From NCBI GenBank assembly GCA_963822295.1, contig CAWGHD010000001.1, forward strand, positions 7,686-71,685: DNA of 64,000 nucleotides. Direction: 5' to 3'. Under the pieces are notes generated by a model. It saw only the letters and a program-made list of their open reading frames with translations. It did not search any database and had not been told where the DNA came from. The translations under genes and the position numbers were made by a program. Position 1 is the stretch's first letter; each line of letters starts with the position of its first letter. Source of the DNA: VRUE01 sp963822295. GTDB lineage: Bacteria; Actinomycetota; Thermoleophilia; Solirubrobacterales; 70-9. Positions 11,256 through 26,928 of the stretch are shown piece after piece.

Positions 11256-11784
11256 TTGCGCGCCAGCCTCATAGCCCTCGCCCTCACCGCCGCCCTGGCC
11301 CTCGCCGGCTGCGGCGGGGATGGCGATGGGGAGGACTCCACCTCCGTGGCACCGGCGGCTATCGCCGAAGCCGCCTCCCTCGCCGAACCGCCCCCCAAGG
11401 GCGCCTCCTTGCAGCTCAAAGAGCTCTACCGCCAGTTCCAGCCGCCAAAGCCAGACCCCGAGGTGGCAGGGGTCGGCCAAGGCGATCGAGAAGGGCGAAG
11501 CCACCTGCGAGGGCAAGACCCCGATCGAGATCCGCGAAGCCTTCATCGCCGAAGCCGACCTCAGCGAAGACCAGCAAGAGGCGGTATCGGAACTGCCGCG
11601 CTTTGAAGCCAATCCCTCCCCGAGCTTCCCCGCCGGGCAGGTCGCCGCCCTCGTCTACCAGCGCAGCCTCCCCGGTGAGATCCTCCCCTCCTACGGCTTC
11701 CAGGGCTGCGTCTACGCGCTCTCGCTGGGGCTGAAGGCCGAGCTGGCGCCAAAGGCCGGCGCCAAGACCAAGGAAGGCAAATGA
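11256..11784 (+). CDS. Predicted lipoprotein (one frame break)
   Basis: A TTG start with AGGGG upstream opens a lipoprotein signal (hydrophobic core, lipobox L-A-G-C at residues 15-18) followed by an acidic Gly/Asp linker. The frame breaks near 11469, where gca-g-ggg holds one extra base; after correction the protein is 175 residues and continues K-A-I-E-K-G-E-A-T-C-E-G-K. The C-terminal part has two cysteines. The function is unknown. ATGA overlap with the next lipoprotein gene suggests co-translation. Confidence 0.65.
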
Positions 11785-12503
11785 AAAAGACGATCGCGAT
11801 AGCGCTGCTGCTGGGCCTGGCGATCGCCGGCGGCTGCGGCGGGGACTCCGGCTCAGACTCCTCGAGCACCGAGACCGCCACGACCGAGGCCACCACAACC
11901 CAGGGCGGCAAGGACGAGGGCGCCGCCAAGGCCGCTGGCCCCGGCCAGGCCAAGGGCAACCAGGGTCCGCGAAGCAAGGCCAAGCGCAAGGTCGCCCAGC
12001 GCGAGGGCGCCTTGATCGAGGACACCGGAGGGGCCAAGACCCCCGCCGGAGCGGCCCCCGCCGAGCCCGAAGAGTTCATCGCCCCCAAGGGCGGCGATGA
12101 CTCGATCCAGACCTACGGCGAGGCGGCCGATGGCACGGAAGAAGAAGAGATCATCGCCGCGATGCGCTCCTTCTTCACCGCGATGGCGACGCTCGATTAC
12201 CCGGGCGTCTGCGCCGGCCTGACCGAGTCAAACCGCGAATCGCTGCTGCTCTACCTCAAAACCAAAGAGCAGCAGGGAAGCTGTGAGACGGTGCTCGAGG
12301 GGCTGCTGCTGGCCCAGGCCGCACCGGAAGCCCGCAAGGCCGCCAACGGCAGCGTCCTGGAAGCCCGCGTGCAGGACGGCAACGCCTTCGTCCTCTTTAC
12401 CCCCGAAGGCGGCGAGCCCTCCTACTTCGTGATGAAAGCCGAAGATGATGGCTGGCGCTCGACCAGCCTCGCCGCTGGGACGCCGTTTGATCCGGTGGGG
12501 TGA
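11781..12503 (+). CDS. Predicted lipoprotein
   Basis: A 240-residue protein with a lipoprotein signal (M-K-K-T-I-A-I-A..., lipobox G-G-C), a long disordered Ser/Thr/Glu/Lys linker (about residues 20-110) and a C-terminal domain (about 125-240). That domain resembles the small alpha+beta fold of nuclear-transport-factor-2-like lipoproteins (F-F-T-A-M-A near its start, then W-R-S-T-S-L near the end). The NTF2-like assignment is tentative. It is the last gene of the exported-protein block; tRNA-Thr follows 45 bp downstream. Confidence 0.65.
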   Translation: MKKTIAIALLLGLAIAGGCGGDSGSDSSSTETATTEATTTQGGKDEGAAKAAGPGQAKGNQGPRSKAKRKVAQREGALIEDTGGAKTPAGAAPAEPEEFIAPKGGDDSIQTYGEAADGTEEEEIIAAMRSFFTAMATLDYPGVCAGLTESNRESLLLYLKTKEQQGSCETVLEGLLLAQAAPEARKAANGSVLEARVQDGNAFVLFTPEGGEPSYFVMKAEDDGWRSTSLAAGTPFDPVG

Positions 12504-12532
12504 GGAAGCGGGCCTCGCCCACGTCCCGTCGC

Positions 12533-12538
12533 TAGAGT
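12533..12538 (+). promoter_or_regulatory. -10 box of the tRNA-Thr gene
   Basis: TAGAGT lies ten bases before the first base of the tRNA. It matches the TAnnnT type seen before several other genes here. No clear -35 box is evident. Confidence 0.4.
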
Positions 12539-12548
12539 TGCTTTTCCC

Positions 12549-12621
<73 letters not shown>

Positions 12622-12659
12622 TCTGCGCGCCCTGCGAGCCCTCCGCCGCGCGCTGACGC

Positions 12660-12665
12660 TAGGCT
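12660..12665 (+). promoter_or_regulatory. -10 box for a leaderless acyl-CoA dehydrogenase mRNA
   Basis: TAGGCT ends eight bases before the GTG start, the spacing expected if transcription begins at or next to the start codon. No Shine-Dalgarno sequence is present. Confidence 0.4.
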
Positions 12666-12673
12666 CCCCGCCC

Positions 12674-13820
12674 GTGGACTTCTCTCTGACCGACGAGCAG
12701 CAGGACTTCGTCGCCGCGATCCGCGATTTCTGCGAGCGCGAGTGCGGGACCCAGGAGCAGCGCGAGAGGCTGACCGAGGGCTACACGAGCTCCACCACAA
12801 CGACGCCCTCTACAAGCAGATGGCCGAGCTGGGCTGGCTCGGCGTCACGATTCCCGAGGAGTACGGCGGCTCGGGCGGCTCGATGCTCGACGCCTGCCTC
12901 TTCATGGAGGAGATCCGCGCGGGGTCTGGCCCCGATCGGCGGCTACGCGACGACGCTGATCGTCGCCGGCGCCACCCAGCGCTTCGGCACCGACGAGCAG
13001 AAGCGGGAGATCCTCGGCGGGATCGCCGGTGGCGCGGTCGAGGCGATCGCGATGACCGAGCCCGAGGCCGGCTCCGACGTCGGCGCTCTCACCACCTCGG
13101 CCGAGCGGGTCAACGGCGGCTTCGTCCTCAACGGGCAGAAGGTCTTCATCTCCAACGCCCACATCGCCGACCACATCCTCGTCGTCTGCCGTACGACCAA
13201 GGGCGAGTCCAAGCACGAGGGCCTCTCGATGATCTGGCTCCCCCGCGAGACGAAGGGGCTCGAGATCGTCCCGATCAAGACGATGGGCGGCGAAGAGACC
13301 AACCACCTCTACCTGACCGATGTCGAGGCTCCCGGCCGACGCCGTCCTCGGCGAGGTCGACCAGGCCTGGACCCAGCTGATGGCGGGGCTCAACGTCGAG
13401 CGGCTGATCCTCGCCGCGACGATGCTCGGCATCGCCCAGCGCGCCTTCGACGATGCCCTCGCCTACGTCAAGGAGCGCAAGCAGTTCGGCCGCCCGATCG
13501 GCTCCTTCCAGGCGCTCCAGCACCGGCTCGCCGACATGGCAACCGAAATCGAGGCCGCTCGCCTGATGACCCGCTGGGTGGCGACCCTGACCGACGAGGA
13601 CCCCGGCCGGATGCTGCCGCGCGAGGCATCGATGGTGAAGCTGCATGTGACCGAGGTCGCCAAACGCGTCGCGGTCGAGGGAATGCAGCTGATGGGCGGC
13701 TACGGCTACTCCTCCGAGTACGACATGGAGCGCCTCGTCCGCGCGACGATGGTCTCGACGATCTACGGCGGCACCTCGGAGATCCAGCGCACGATCATCG
13801 CCAAGACGCTCGGGCTCTGA
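12674..13820 (+). CDS. Acyl-CoA dehydrogenase (three frame breaks)
   Basis: This FAD enzyme oxidises acyl-CoA to trans-2-enoyl-CoA and passes electrons to ETF. Visible landmarks are an N-terminal helical region (D-F-S-L-T-D-E-Q-Q-D-F), E-L-G-W-L-G-V-T-I-P-E-E-Y-G-G, the FAD/substrate loop A-M-T-E-P-E-A-G-S-D, a central beta domain, and the C-terminal helical domain with R-K-Q-F-G-R-P-I and G-G-Y-G-Y-S-S-E-Y with Y-G-G-T-S-E-I-Q. The last motif is typical of the family. The substrate chain length cannot be told. Three indels (deletion 12786, insertions about 12914 and 13331) split it; corrected length is 381 residues, normal for the family. The start is GTG. Confidence 0.88.
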
Positions 13821-13838
13821 GTAGGAGAGAGGGGCGCT

Positions 13839-13874
13839 AGGCACCGCGTCGGACGGCACCGCGCCTCGGTGCCT
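13839..13874 (+). terminator. Hairpin after the acyl-CoA dehydrogenase gene
   Basis: AGGCACCG (13839-13846) pairs perfectly with CGGTGCCT (13867-13874) around a 20-nt loop, 18 bp past the stop codon. There is no T-run, so termination is an inference from its position. Confidence 0.35.
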
Positions 13875-13903
13875 CATAGCGCTATTCTTCGGTTCAGCCT
13901 CGT

Positions 13904-13924
13904 GCCTCGGCCCGAGGCTTTTCC
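13904..13924 (+). terminator. Intrinsic terminator or attenuator before rpmG
   Basis: GCCTCG-GCC-CGAGGC (13904-13918) is followed directly by TTTTCC. It lies 34 bp before the rpmG start. It may end transcription from upstream or act as an attenuator in the rpmG-secE-nusG leader. Confidence 0.5.
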
Positions 13925-13957
13925 TTGTAACGACTTCCGTACGGCAACGAGGGAGAA

Positions 13958-14122
13958 ATGGCTCGCGGAGATGTCCGCATCGCGGTGACGCTGGCTTGCG
14001 AAGACTGCAAGCGACGCAACTACCAGACCAACAAGTCCCGGCGGAATTCGCCGGATCGCATCGAGCTGCGCAAGTTCTGCCGCTGGTGCGGCCGCCACAC
14101 GGCCCACAAGGAGACGCGGTAA
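13958..14122 (+). CDS. rpmG: 50S ribosomal protein L33 (zinc-binding form)
   Basis: This 54-residue protein is too short for many gene callers. It contains two C-x2-C pairs (C-E-D-C and C-R-W-C) that mark the zinc-binding form of L33, and N-Y-Q-T-N-K-S, typical of the family. A GAGGGAGA Shine-Dalgarno precedes the ATG. It is followed six bases later by secE, then nusG and rplK, which is the conserved bacterial order. Confidence 0.93.
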   Translation: MARGDVRIAVTLACEDCKRRNYQTNKSRRNSPDRIELRKFCRWCGRHTAHKETR

Positions 14123-14128
14123 GAGCCG

Positions 14129-14657
14129 ATGGCGAAGACCCGCGCACAGCGCAAGGCCGAGCGCCGCGCTCGCGAAGCCCAGGAGCAGAAACGCTCCGAG
14201 GGCGGCAGCAGCCGCCGAGTCCGCGCCCAGCACGACACCCAGGTCCCCGTCTCCGGCGACGTCGCCGAGGTCGAGGCGGTCGAGGCCGGCATCGCCGCCG
14301 GCGCTCCCGAGAGCAGACCTCGAGACCCCCGACGCGCCGAAGCCGACTCGCGAGCCGAGCGCCGCGCCGAGGCCAAGAAGGCCAAGGAAGCGGAGAAGCG
14401 CAAGCGCGAGGAGCGCAAGCGCCGGGAGCGCGAGCAGCTCGCCAAGCGCCAGAAGCAGGCGCAGGCCGAGCGCCAGCGCGGCGGCGTGCTTCGGCTTCTT
14501 CGCCTCCTGCTGGGCCGAGCTGAAGAAGGTCCAGTGGCCCGACCGCGACACCCTGGTCCAGGCGACGGCGGTGACGATCATCTTCGTCGCCGTCGCGGCC
14601 GCCTACCTCGGCGCCCTCGACGGCGTCTTCAACTTCTTGATCCAGCGGATCCTTTAG
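14129..14657 (+). CDS. secE: Preprotein translocase subunit SecE with long charged N-terminus (one frame break)
   Basis: SecE is the small clamp subunit of the SecYEG channel. The C-terminal 55 residues hold the conserved part: W-A-E-L-K-K-V-Q-W-P-D-R-D and one membrane helix (I-I-F-V-A-V-A-A-A-Y-L-G). In front lies an unusual 115-residue Arg/Lys/Glu/Ala-rich region, probably helical or disordered. An extra base near 14489 (gtg-c-ttc) breaks the frame just before the conserved domain; corrected length is 175 residues. Its place between rpmG and nusG supports the call. Confidence 0.88.
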
Positions 14658-14695
14658 CCGCGGATTCCGACAAACCCCGAACAAAGGCTTCTCAG

Positions 14696-15220
14696 ATGTA
14701 TCGCTGGTACGTGATCAACACCTACTCCGGGCACGAGAACAAGGTCAAGCACAACCTCGAGCACCGGGTGCAGACGATGAGCCAGAACCGCAACGTGCGC
14801 CAGGTCGTCGTCCCGACCGAGCAGGTGATGGAGACTAACAAGGACGGCCAGAAAGAACCGAACGAGAAACGGACGATGCCCGGCTACGTCCTGGTCAACA
14901 TGGAGATGACCGACGACGCCTGGGGCCTGGTCAAGAACACCCCCGGCGTCACCGGCTTCGTCGGCTCGCGCAACAAGCCGGTGCCGCTCTCCAAACCCGA
15001 GGTCGACCGCCTCCTGCACCGCGAGACCGCCGAGCGGCCGCGGACCCAGGCCCAGTTCTCGATCGGCGAGTCGGTCAAGGTCATCTCCGGCCCGCTCTCC
15101 GACTTCTCCGGCGAGATCGCCGAGATCAACGAGGACGCCGCCAAACTCAAGGTGCTGGTCTCGATCTTCGGCCGCGAGACGCCGGTCGAGGTCGGCTACG
15201 ACCAGGTCAAGAAGATCTAG
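14696..15220 (+). CDS. nusG: Transcription termination/antitermination factor NusG
   Basis: This 174-residue protein binds RNA polymerase through its NGN domain (M-Y-R-W-Y-V-I-N-T-Y-S-G-H-E near the start, P-G-Y-V-L-V in the middle) and carries a C-terminal KOW domain (V-K-V-I-S-G-P-L, then F-G-R-E-T-P-V-E-V). It lacks the long acidic N-terminal extension found in many Actinobacteria. The gene is intact and sits in the usual secE-nusG-rplK order. Confidence 0.97.
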   Translation: MYRWYVINTYSGHENKVKHNLEHRVQTMSQNRNVRQVVVPTEQVMETNKDGQKEPNEKRTMPGYVLVNMEMTDDAWGLVKNTPGVTGFVGSRNKPVPLSKPEVDRLLHRETAERPRTQAQFSIGESVKVISGPLSDFSGEIAEINEDAAKLKVLVSIFGRETPVEVGYDQVKKI

Positions 15221-15248
15221 CTCAGGCCCGCTACCCTCTCCGATCCCG

Positions 15249-15671
15249 ATGGCGAAGAAAGTCCTCACAATCATCAAGCTGCAGATCCAGGCAGGCAACG
15301 CCAACCCGGCGCCGCCGGTCGGCCCCGCGCTCGGCCAGCACGGCGTCAACATCATGGAGTTCTGCAAAGCGTTCAACGCCCAGACCCAGGCCGAGGGCGG
15401 CACGATCATCCCGGTCGAGATCACCGTCTACGAGGACCGCTCCTTCGACTTCATCACCAAGACGCCGCCCGCCGCGGTCCTGATCAAGGAGGCGATCGGG
15501 ATCTAGAAGGGCTCCGGCGAGCCCCACGTCAACAAGGTCGGGACGATCTCGATGGACCAGGTCCGCCAGATCGCCGAGCGCAAGATGCCCGACCTCAACG
15601 CCAACGACCTCGACGCCGCCTCGAAGATCATCGCCGGCACCGCCCGCTCGATGGGCGTCGACGTCAAATAG
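15249..15671 (+). CDS. rplK: 50S ribosomal protein L11 with an in-frame amber codon
   Basis: L11 forms the GTPase-associated stalk base with L10-L12. The N-terminal domain (V-G-P-A-L-G-Q-H-G-V-N-I-M-E-F-C) and the C-terminal RNA-binding domain (K-G-S-G-E-P through G-T-A-R-S-M-G-V-D-V-K) are both complete and in the same frame. TAG stands between them at 15504-15506, where relatives usually have a sense codon before K-G-S-G. Without it the protein would be 140 residues, the usual length. This is a substitution, unlike the one-base indels in neighbouring genes. TAG is a normal stop elsewhere in the window, so reassignment is unlikely. A possible -10 box TACCCT lies 11 bp upstream of the ATG. 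Confidence 0.88.
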
Positions 15672-15677
15672 GGACTC

Positions 15678-16514
15678 GTGGCGCACGGCAAACGCTACCG
15701 CCAGCAGTACGGCAAGGTCCAGCGCGACCGGGCCTACCCGCCGGCCGAGGCGATCGCCCTGGTCAAGGAGACCGCGAGCGCCAAATTCGACGAGACGGTC
15801 GAGCTGCACATGCTGCTCGGCGTCAACGTCCGCCACGCCGAGGAGCAGCTGCGCGGGACCCTCGCTCTGCCGCACGGGCTCGGCAAAGACGTGACCATCG
15901 CCGTCTTCGCCCAGGGCCAGCAGGCCCGTGACGCAGAGGCCGCCGGAGCCGATTTCGTCGGCGGCGACGACCTCGCCGAGAAAGTCGAGGAGGGCTGGAC
16001 CGACTTCGACGTCGCGATCGCGACGCCCGCACATGATGGGGACGGTCGGCAAGCTCGGCCGCGTGCTCGGGCCCGCAGGGCAAGATGCCGAACCCGAAGG
16101 TCGGCACCGTCACCGACGACATCGAGAAGGCCGTCACCGACGTCCAAGGCCGGCAAGGTCGAGTACCGCACCGACCGCCAGGCGATCGTCCACATGACGA
16201 TCGGCAAGGCCAGCTTCGAGGCAGACGAAGCTGCTCGACAACTACACCGCGGTGATCGACGAGATCGTCCGCGCCAAGCCGTCCTCGGCCAAGGGCCGGT
16301 ACATCCGCTCGGCGACGCTGACGACGACGATGGGCCCCGGCATCCGGGTCGACGCCGGCAAGGCGGGCGACACTCCCGAGCCGTCAAAGCGCGCCGCCGA
16401 GCCGGAGCCACAGGCCGAGGAGCCGGAGGCTCCCGAGGCCGACGCTCCCGAGGTCGAGGCCGAGCCCGAGGCTCCGCCGAGGCCCAGTCCGCAGAGGAAA
16501 CGGCGACCGCCTAA
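15678..16514 (+). CDS. rplA: 50S ribosomal protein L1 with acidic tail (five frame breaks)
   Basis: L1 binds 23S rRNA at the stalk for E-site tRNA release and often represses its own operon. Conserved parts are readable in three frames: the N-terminal K-R-Y-R-Q, G-K-L-G-R-V-L-G-P with K-M-P-N-P-K, A-G-K-V-E-Y-R, and the C-terminal T-M-G-P-G-I-R-V-D. Indels fall at about 16029, 16075, 16142, 16226 (insertions) and 16475 (deletion). Correcting them gives 277 residues ending at TAA 16512. The last 45 residues form a Glu/Ala/Pro tail beyond the normal L1 end. The start is GTG, six bases after rplK. Confidence 0.88.
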   Translation: MAHGKRYRQQYGKVQRDRAYPPAEAIALVKETASAKFDETVELHMLLGVNVRHAEEQLRGTLALPHGLGKDVTIAVFAQGQQARDAEAAGADFVGGDDLAEKVEEGWTDFDVAIATPAHDGDGRQARPRARARRARCRTRRSAPSPTTSRRPSPTSKAGKVEYRTDRQAIVHMTIGKASFEADEAARQLHRGDRRDRPRQAVLGQGPVHPLGDADDDDGPRHPGRRRQGGRHSRAVKARRRAGATGRGAGGSRGRRSRGRGRARGSAEAQSAEETATA

Positions 16515-16586
16515 ACTGCGACGCCGCGCAAGCCCGAGACCACCGGCGGGGCCGCTAGGCCCGCAAGCCCGGTGCAGGTGAGACCA

Positions 16587-17369
16587 ATGAACCGAGACGA
16601 AAAGTCAGCCACCATCGAGGAGATCGCCGCCCAGATCGAGGGCGCCGAGGCGATCTTCGCGGTTGACTACCGGGGCATCAGCGTCGCCCAGGCCGCCGAG
16701 CTGCGCGGCAAGCTGCGTGAGGCCGACGCCAGCTTCCGGGTCGTCAAGAACCGGCTGACCAAACTCGCCGCCGACAAGGCCGGCGAGGATCGCCTCGCCG
16801 AGCTGCTCCAGGGCCCGACCGCCCTCACCTTCGTCCGCGGCGACACCGCCAGCGCCGCGAAGGCGATCACGACCTTCAACAAAGAGCACGACGTGCTCAG
16901 TCTTCAAGGGCGGCTTCATGGGCGAACGTCCTCGCTCGACGAGGACGGGTTCAAATCGATCGCCCGCCTGCCCTCGCGCGAAGTCCTCGATCGGCAGCTC
17001 GCCGGCGTCGTCGCCAGCCCGCTGACCGGCCTGGTCCGCGGCCTCGGCTCGATGATCCAGGGCCTCGCCCTCCAGCTCGGCCAGATCGCCGAGAAAGGAC
17101 TCGTCAGCGGGGAGGCCCCGGCCGAGGAGAAGGCGGAGGAGGCCCCGGCCGAGGAGCCCGCCGCCGAGGAGACCCCGACTGAGGAGGAGGAGGCACCCGC
17201 CGAGGAGCCCGCCGCCGAGGAGGAGGCCCCCGCCGCTGAGGAGCCGGCCGACGAGGAGGCCCCCGCGGAGGAGGACGCCCCCGCCGAGGAGGACAAGACT
17301 GATGAGCCCGAGGCCGAGCCGGCCGAGGACTCAGAGACTTCAGAGACTGACAAAAAGGAAGAGGAGTAG
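16587..17369 (+). CDS. rplJ: 50S ribosomal protein L10 with long acidic tail
   Basis: L10 anchors L7/L12 dimers to the ribosomal stalk. The start at ATG 16587 is chosen over GTG 16572 because AGGTGA lies just upstream and M-N-R-D-E-K-S fits the family N-terminus. The core ends near residue 178 and is followed by about 80 residues of repeated A-P-A-E-E / A-E-E units. Between 16902 and 16928 an insertion and a deletion cancel out, so the printed frame is wrong for nine codons; the shifted frame restores the expected F-K-G-G-F-M-G-E-R. The total is 260 residues against about 170 for most L10 proteins. Confidence 0.9.
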   Translation: MNRDEKSATIEEIAAQIEGAEAIFAVDYRGISVAQAAELRGKLREADASFRVVKNRLTKLAADKAGEDRLAELLQGPTALTFVRGDTASAAKAITTFNKEHDVLSLQGRLHGRTSSLDEDGFKSIARLPSREVLDRQLAGVVASPLTGLVRGLGSMIQGLALQLGQIAEKGLVSGEAPAEEKAEEAPAEEPAAEETPTEEEEAPAEEPAAEEEAPAAEEPADEEAPAEEDAPAEEDKTDEPEAEPAEDSETSETDKKEEE

Positions 17370-17761
17370 ATGGCCACCAAAGTCAAAACTGAGGATTGGA
17401 TCGAGGAGCTCAAAGGCATCTCGGTCCTCGAGCTCTCCGAGCGGATCAAAGCGCTCGAGGAGGAGTTCGGCGTCTCCGCGACCGCGGTCGCCGCGGCCGC
17501 CCCGGCCGCCGGCGCCCCCGCCGGCGACGGCGACGGTGCCGCCGAGGAGAGCTCCACGGTCGACGTGTGCTGACCGAGGTCGGCGGCCAGAAAGTGCCGG
17601 TGATCAAGGTCGTCCGCGCCGCGACGGGCCTCGGCCTGAAAGAGGCCAAGGCGATCGTCGACGATGCCCCGAAAGCGATCAAAGAGGGCCTCGACCGCGA
17701 CGAGGCCGAGAAGTTCAAAGCCGAACTCGAGGAGGCGGGCGCCACCGTCGAGCTCAAGTAA
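17370..17761 (+). CDS. rplL: 50S ribosomal protein L7/L12 (one frame break)
   Basis: L7/L12 is the mobile stalk protein that recruits translational GTPases. The N-terminal dimerisation helices (I-L-E-L-S-E-R-I-K-A), an Ala/Gly/Pro hinge and the C-terminal domain (K-V-I-K-V-V-R, G-L-G-L-K-E-A-K) are all present. A missing wobble base near 17566 (gt-gtg) creates a false TGA; corrected length is 130 residues. It follows rplJ directly. Confidence 0.93.
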
Positions 17762-17805
17762 AGCCCGGTGTAGCAGCGGTTCGGGTCCAGGCAGGAAGCC
17801 GAGTC

Positions 17806-17836
17806 CGCGGCCGAGCGCGGCCGTGTGTTATTTTTT
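17806..17836 (+). terminator. Attenuator-like hairpin between rplL and rpoB
   Basis: A GC-rich stem (CGGCCG at 17808-17813 and again at 17818-17823, extendable by two pairs, loop of four) is followed by TTATTTTTT. This is a classical intrinsic-terminator shape inside the 156-bp rplL-rpoB gap. In Escherichia coli a partial terminator at the same place lowers rpoBC expression relative to rplJL. The rest of the gap up to the rpoB ribosome-binding site shows nothing definite. Confidence 0.65.
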
Positions 17837-17917
17837 GCGGTCGCGCGCCTGTTGTGTCCCCCTGCCCATATCTGCGCTTTATCTACGTCCCTCTGACCGC
17901 CTGAGGAGTCGCCGACT

Positions 17918-25531
<7,614 letters not shown>

Positions 25532-25538
25532 CCGTCGA

Positions 25539-25586
25539 TCGAGTGGCGGCTCACCGCCCCCATGGGGGCGGTGAGCCGCCACTCGA
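25539..25586 (+). terminator. 48-nt perfect palindrome after rpoC
   Basis: The two halves of 25539-25586 are exact reverse complements, centred on CCATGG, with no unpaired loop. It starts eight bases after the rpoC stop and ends ten bases before the -10 box of the next gene. A hairpin terminator without a T-run is the simplest reading; it could also bind a dimeric protein. Confidence 0.5.
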
Positions 25587-25596
25587 CGCTGCTCGG

Positions 25597-25602
25597 TAGA
25601 TT
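25597..25602 (+). promoter_or_regulatory. -10 box for a leaderless flavin monooxygenase mRNA
   Basis: TAGATT ends six bases before the GTG start, and no Shine-Dalgarno sequence is visible. Confidence 0.45.
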
Positions 25603-25608
25603 GGCCGC

Positions 25609-26928
25609 GTGGCCAGTTCGGAGAAGGTCTGCATCATCGGCGCCGGGTCCTCGGGGATCACCGCCTGCCAGGTCCTGAAGGCGCGCGGGGTCCCGTACGA
25701 CTGCTTCGAGAAGGGGTCGATGGTCGGCGGCAACTGGCGCTATGAAAACGACAACGGGCAGTCGTCGGCCTACCGCTCGCTGCACATCAACAGCGCCCGC
25801 AAGCTGATGTCCTACCGCGCCTTCCCGATGCCGGAGGACTATCCGGACTATCCGAGCCATTGGCAGGTGGCCAAGTACTTCGACGACTACGTCGAGCGCT
25901 TCGGGCTGCGCGAGGGGATCACCTTCAACGCCGAGGTGGTCTCCGCCGAGCCCGCCGACGGGGAGTGGGACGTCACGGTCGAGGACGCCGAGGGGCGCCG
26001 CACAGAGCGCTACCGGGCTGTGCTCGTCTGCAACGGCCACCACTGGAACCCGCGCTGGCCCGAACCGGCCTTCGCCGGCGCCGAGGACTTCGCCGGCGAG
26101 CAGATCCACGTCCATCATTACCGCGAGCCGGACGTCCTCGAGGGCAGGCGGGTGCTCGTCCTCGGGATCGGCAATTCCGCCGTCGATCTCGCCGTCGAGG
26201 CCTCGCGGATCGCCGACAAGACCTTCCTCGCGATGCGCCGCGGGGCCTACGTCATCCCCAAGTTCCTCGGCGGCAAGCCGGTCGACGAAGCATCGCCCCC
26301 CATGACGACCTACCTGCCGATGTCGGTGCGGCGCCTCTTCATGGGCAGGCTGCTGAAGCTGACCGTGGGGGAGATGACCGACTACGGCCTGCCCAAGCCC
26401 GACCACAAGCTGCTCGAGGCGCACCCGACGGTCTCCTCGGAGCTGCTGCCGCGGGTCGGGCACGGCGACATCACGATCAAGCCCAACATCGAGGCCTTCA
26501 CGGGCGGCAACACGGTGCGCTTCGCCGACGGCAGCGAGGAGGAGGCCGACCTCGTCGTCTACTGCACCGGCTACCGGATCAGCTTCCCCTTCCTCGACCC
26601 GTCGGTGTTCGAGTCCAGGGACAACCAGATGCCGCTATACCGGCGCGTCGTGGACGTCGATCACCCGGGCCTGCACTTCATCGGCTTCGTCCAGCCGCTG
26701 GGGCCGATCATGCCGATCGCCGAGGAACAGTCCGAATGGGTCGCCGACCTCCTGCGCGGCAGGGCGACGCTGCCCTCGAAGGACGAGATGCGCAAGGAGA
26801 TCGCGGCGCACGAACGAGCGATGAAAAAGCGCTTCGTCGCCTCTAAGCGTCACACGATCGAGGTGGACTTCCACCCCTATCTGCGCGAGATCCGGCGCGA
26901 GCGAAAGCGGGCCGCCCAGCCGGTCTGA
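25609..26928 (+). CDS. Flavin-containing monooxygenase
   Basis: A 439-residue FAD/NADPH enzyme that inserts one oxygen atom into N-, S- or ketone-containing substrates. The FAD Rossmann motif I-I-G-A-G-S-S-G is at residues 9-16, the family fingerprint F-x-G-x3-H-x3-Y is present as F-A-G-E-Q-I-H-V-H-H-Y, and the NADPH motif L-G-I-G-N-S-A follows. The C-terminal C-T-G-Y-R-I is the second family signature. The substrate is unknown. It is transcribed alone between rpoC and a convergent small gene, so context gives no hint. Confidence 0.9.
   Translation: MASSEKVCIIGAGSSGITACQVLKARGVPYDCFEKGSMVGGNWRYENDNGQSSAYRSLHINSARKLMSYRAFPMPEDYPDYPSHWQVAKYFDDYVERFGLREGITFNAEVVSAEPADGEWDVTVEDAEGRRTERYRAVLVCNGHHWNPRWPEPAFAGAEDFAGEQIHVHHYREPDVLEGRRVLVLGIGNSAVDLAVEASRIADKTFLAMRRGAYVIPKFLGGKPVDEASPPMTTYLPMSVRRLFMGRLLKLTVGEMTDYGLPKPDHKLLEAHPTVSSELLPRVGHGDITIKPNIEAFTGGNTVRFADGSEEEADLVVYCTGYRISFPFLDPSVFESRDNQMPLYRRVVDVDHPGLHFIGFVQPLGPIMPIAEEQSEWVADLLRGRATLPSKDEMRKEIAAHERAMKKRFVASKRHTIEVDFHPYLREIRRERKRAAQPV

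Noticed and set aside
15504..15506. Reassignment of TAG as a sense codon
   Set aside because: TAG ends many intact genes here (for example tuf, nusG, rpsK, rpmJ), so it works as a normal stop.
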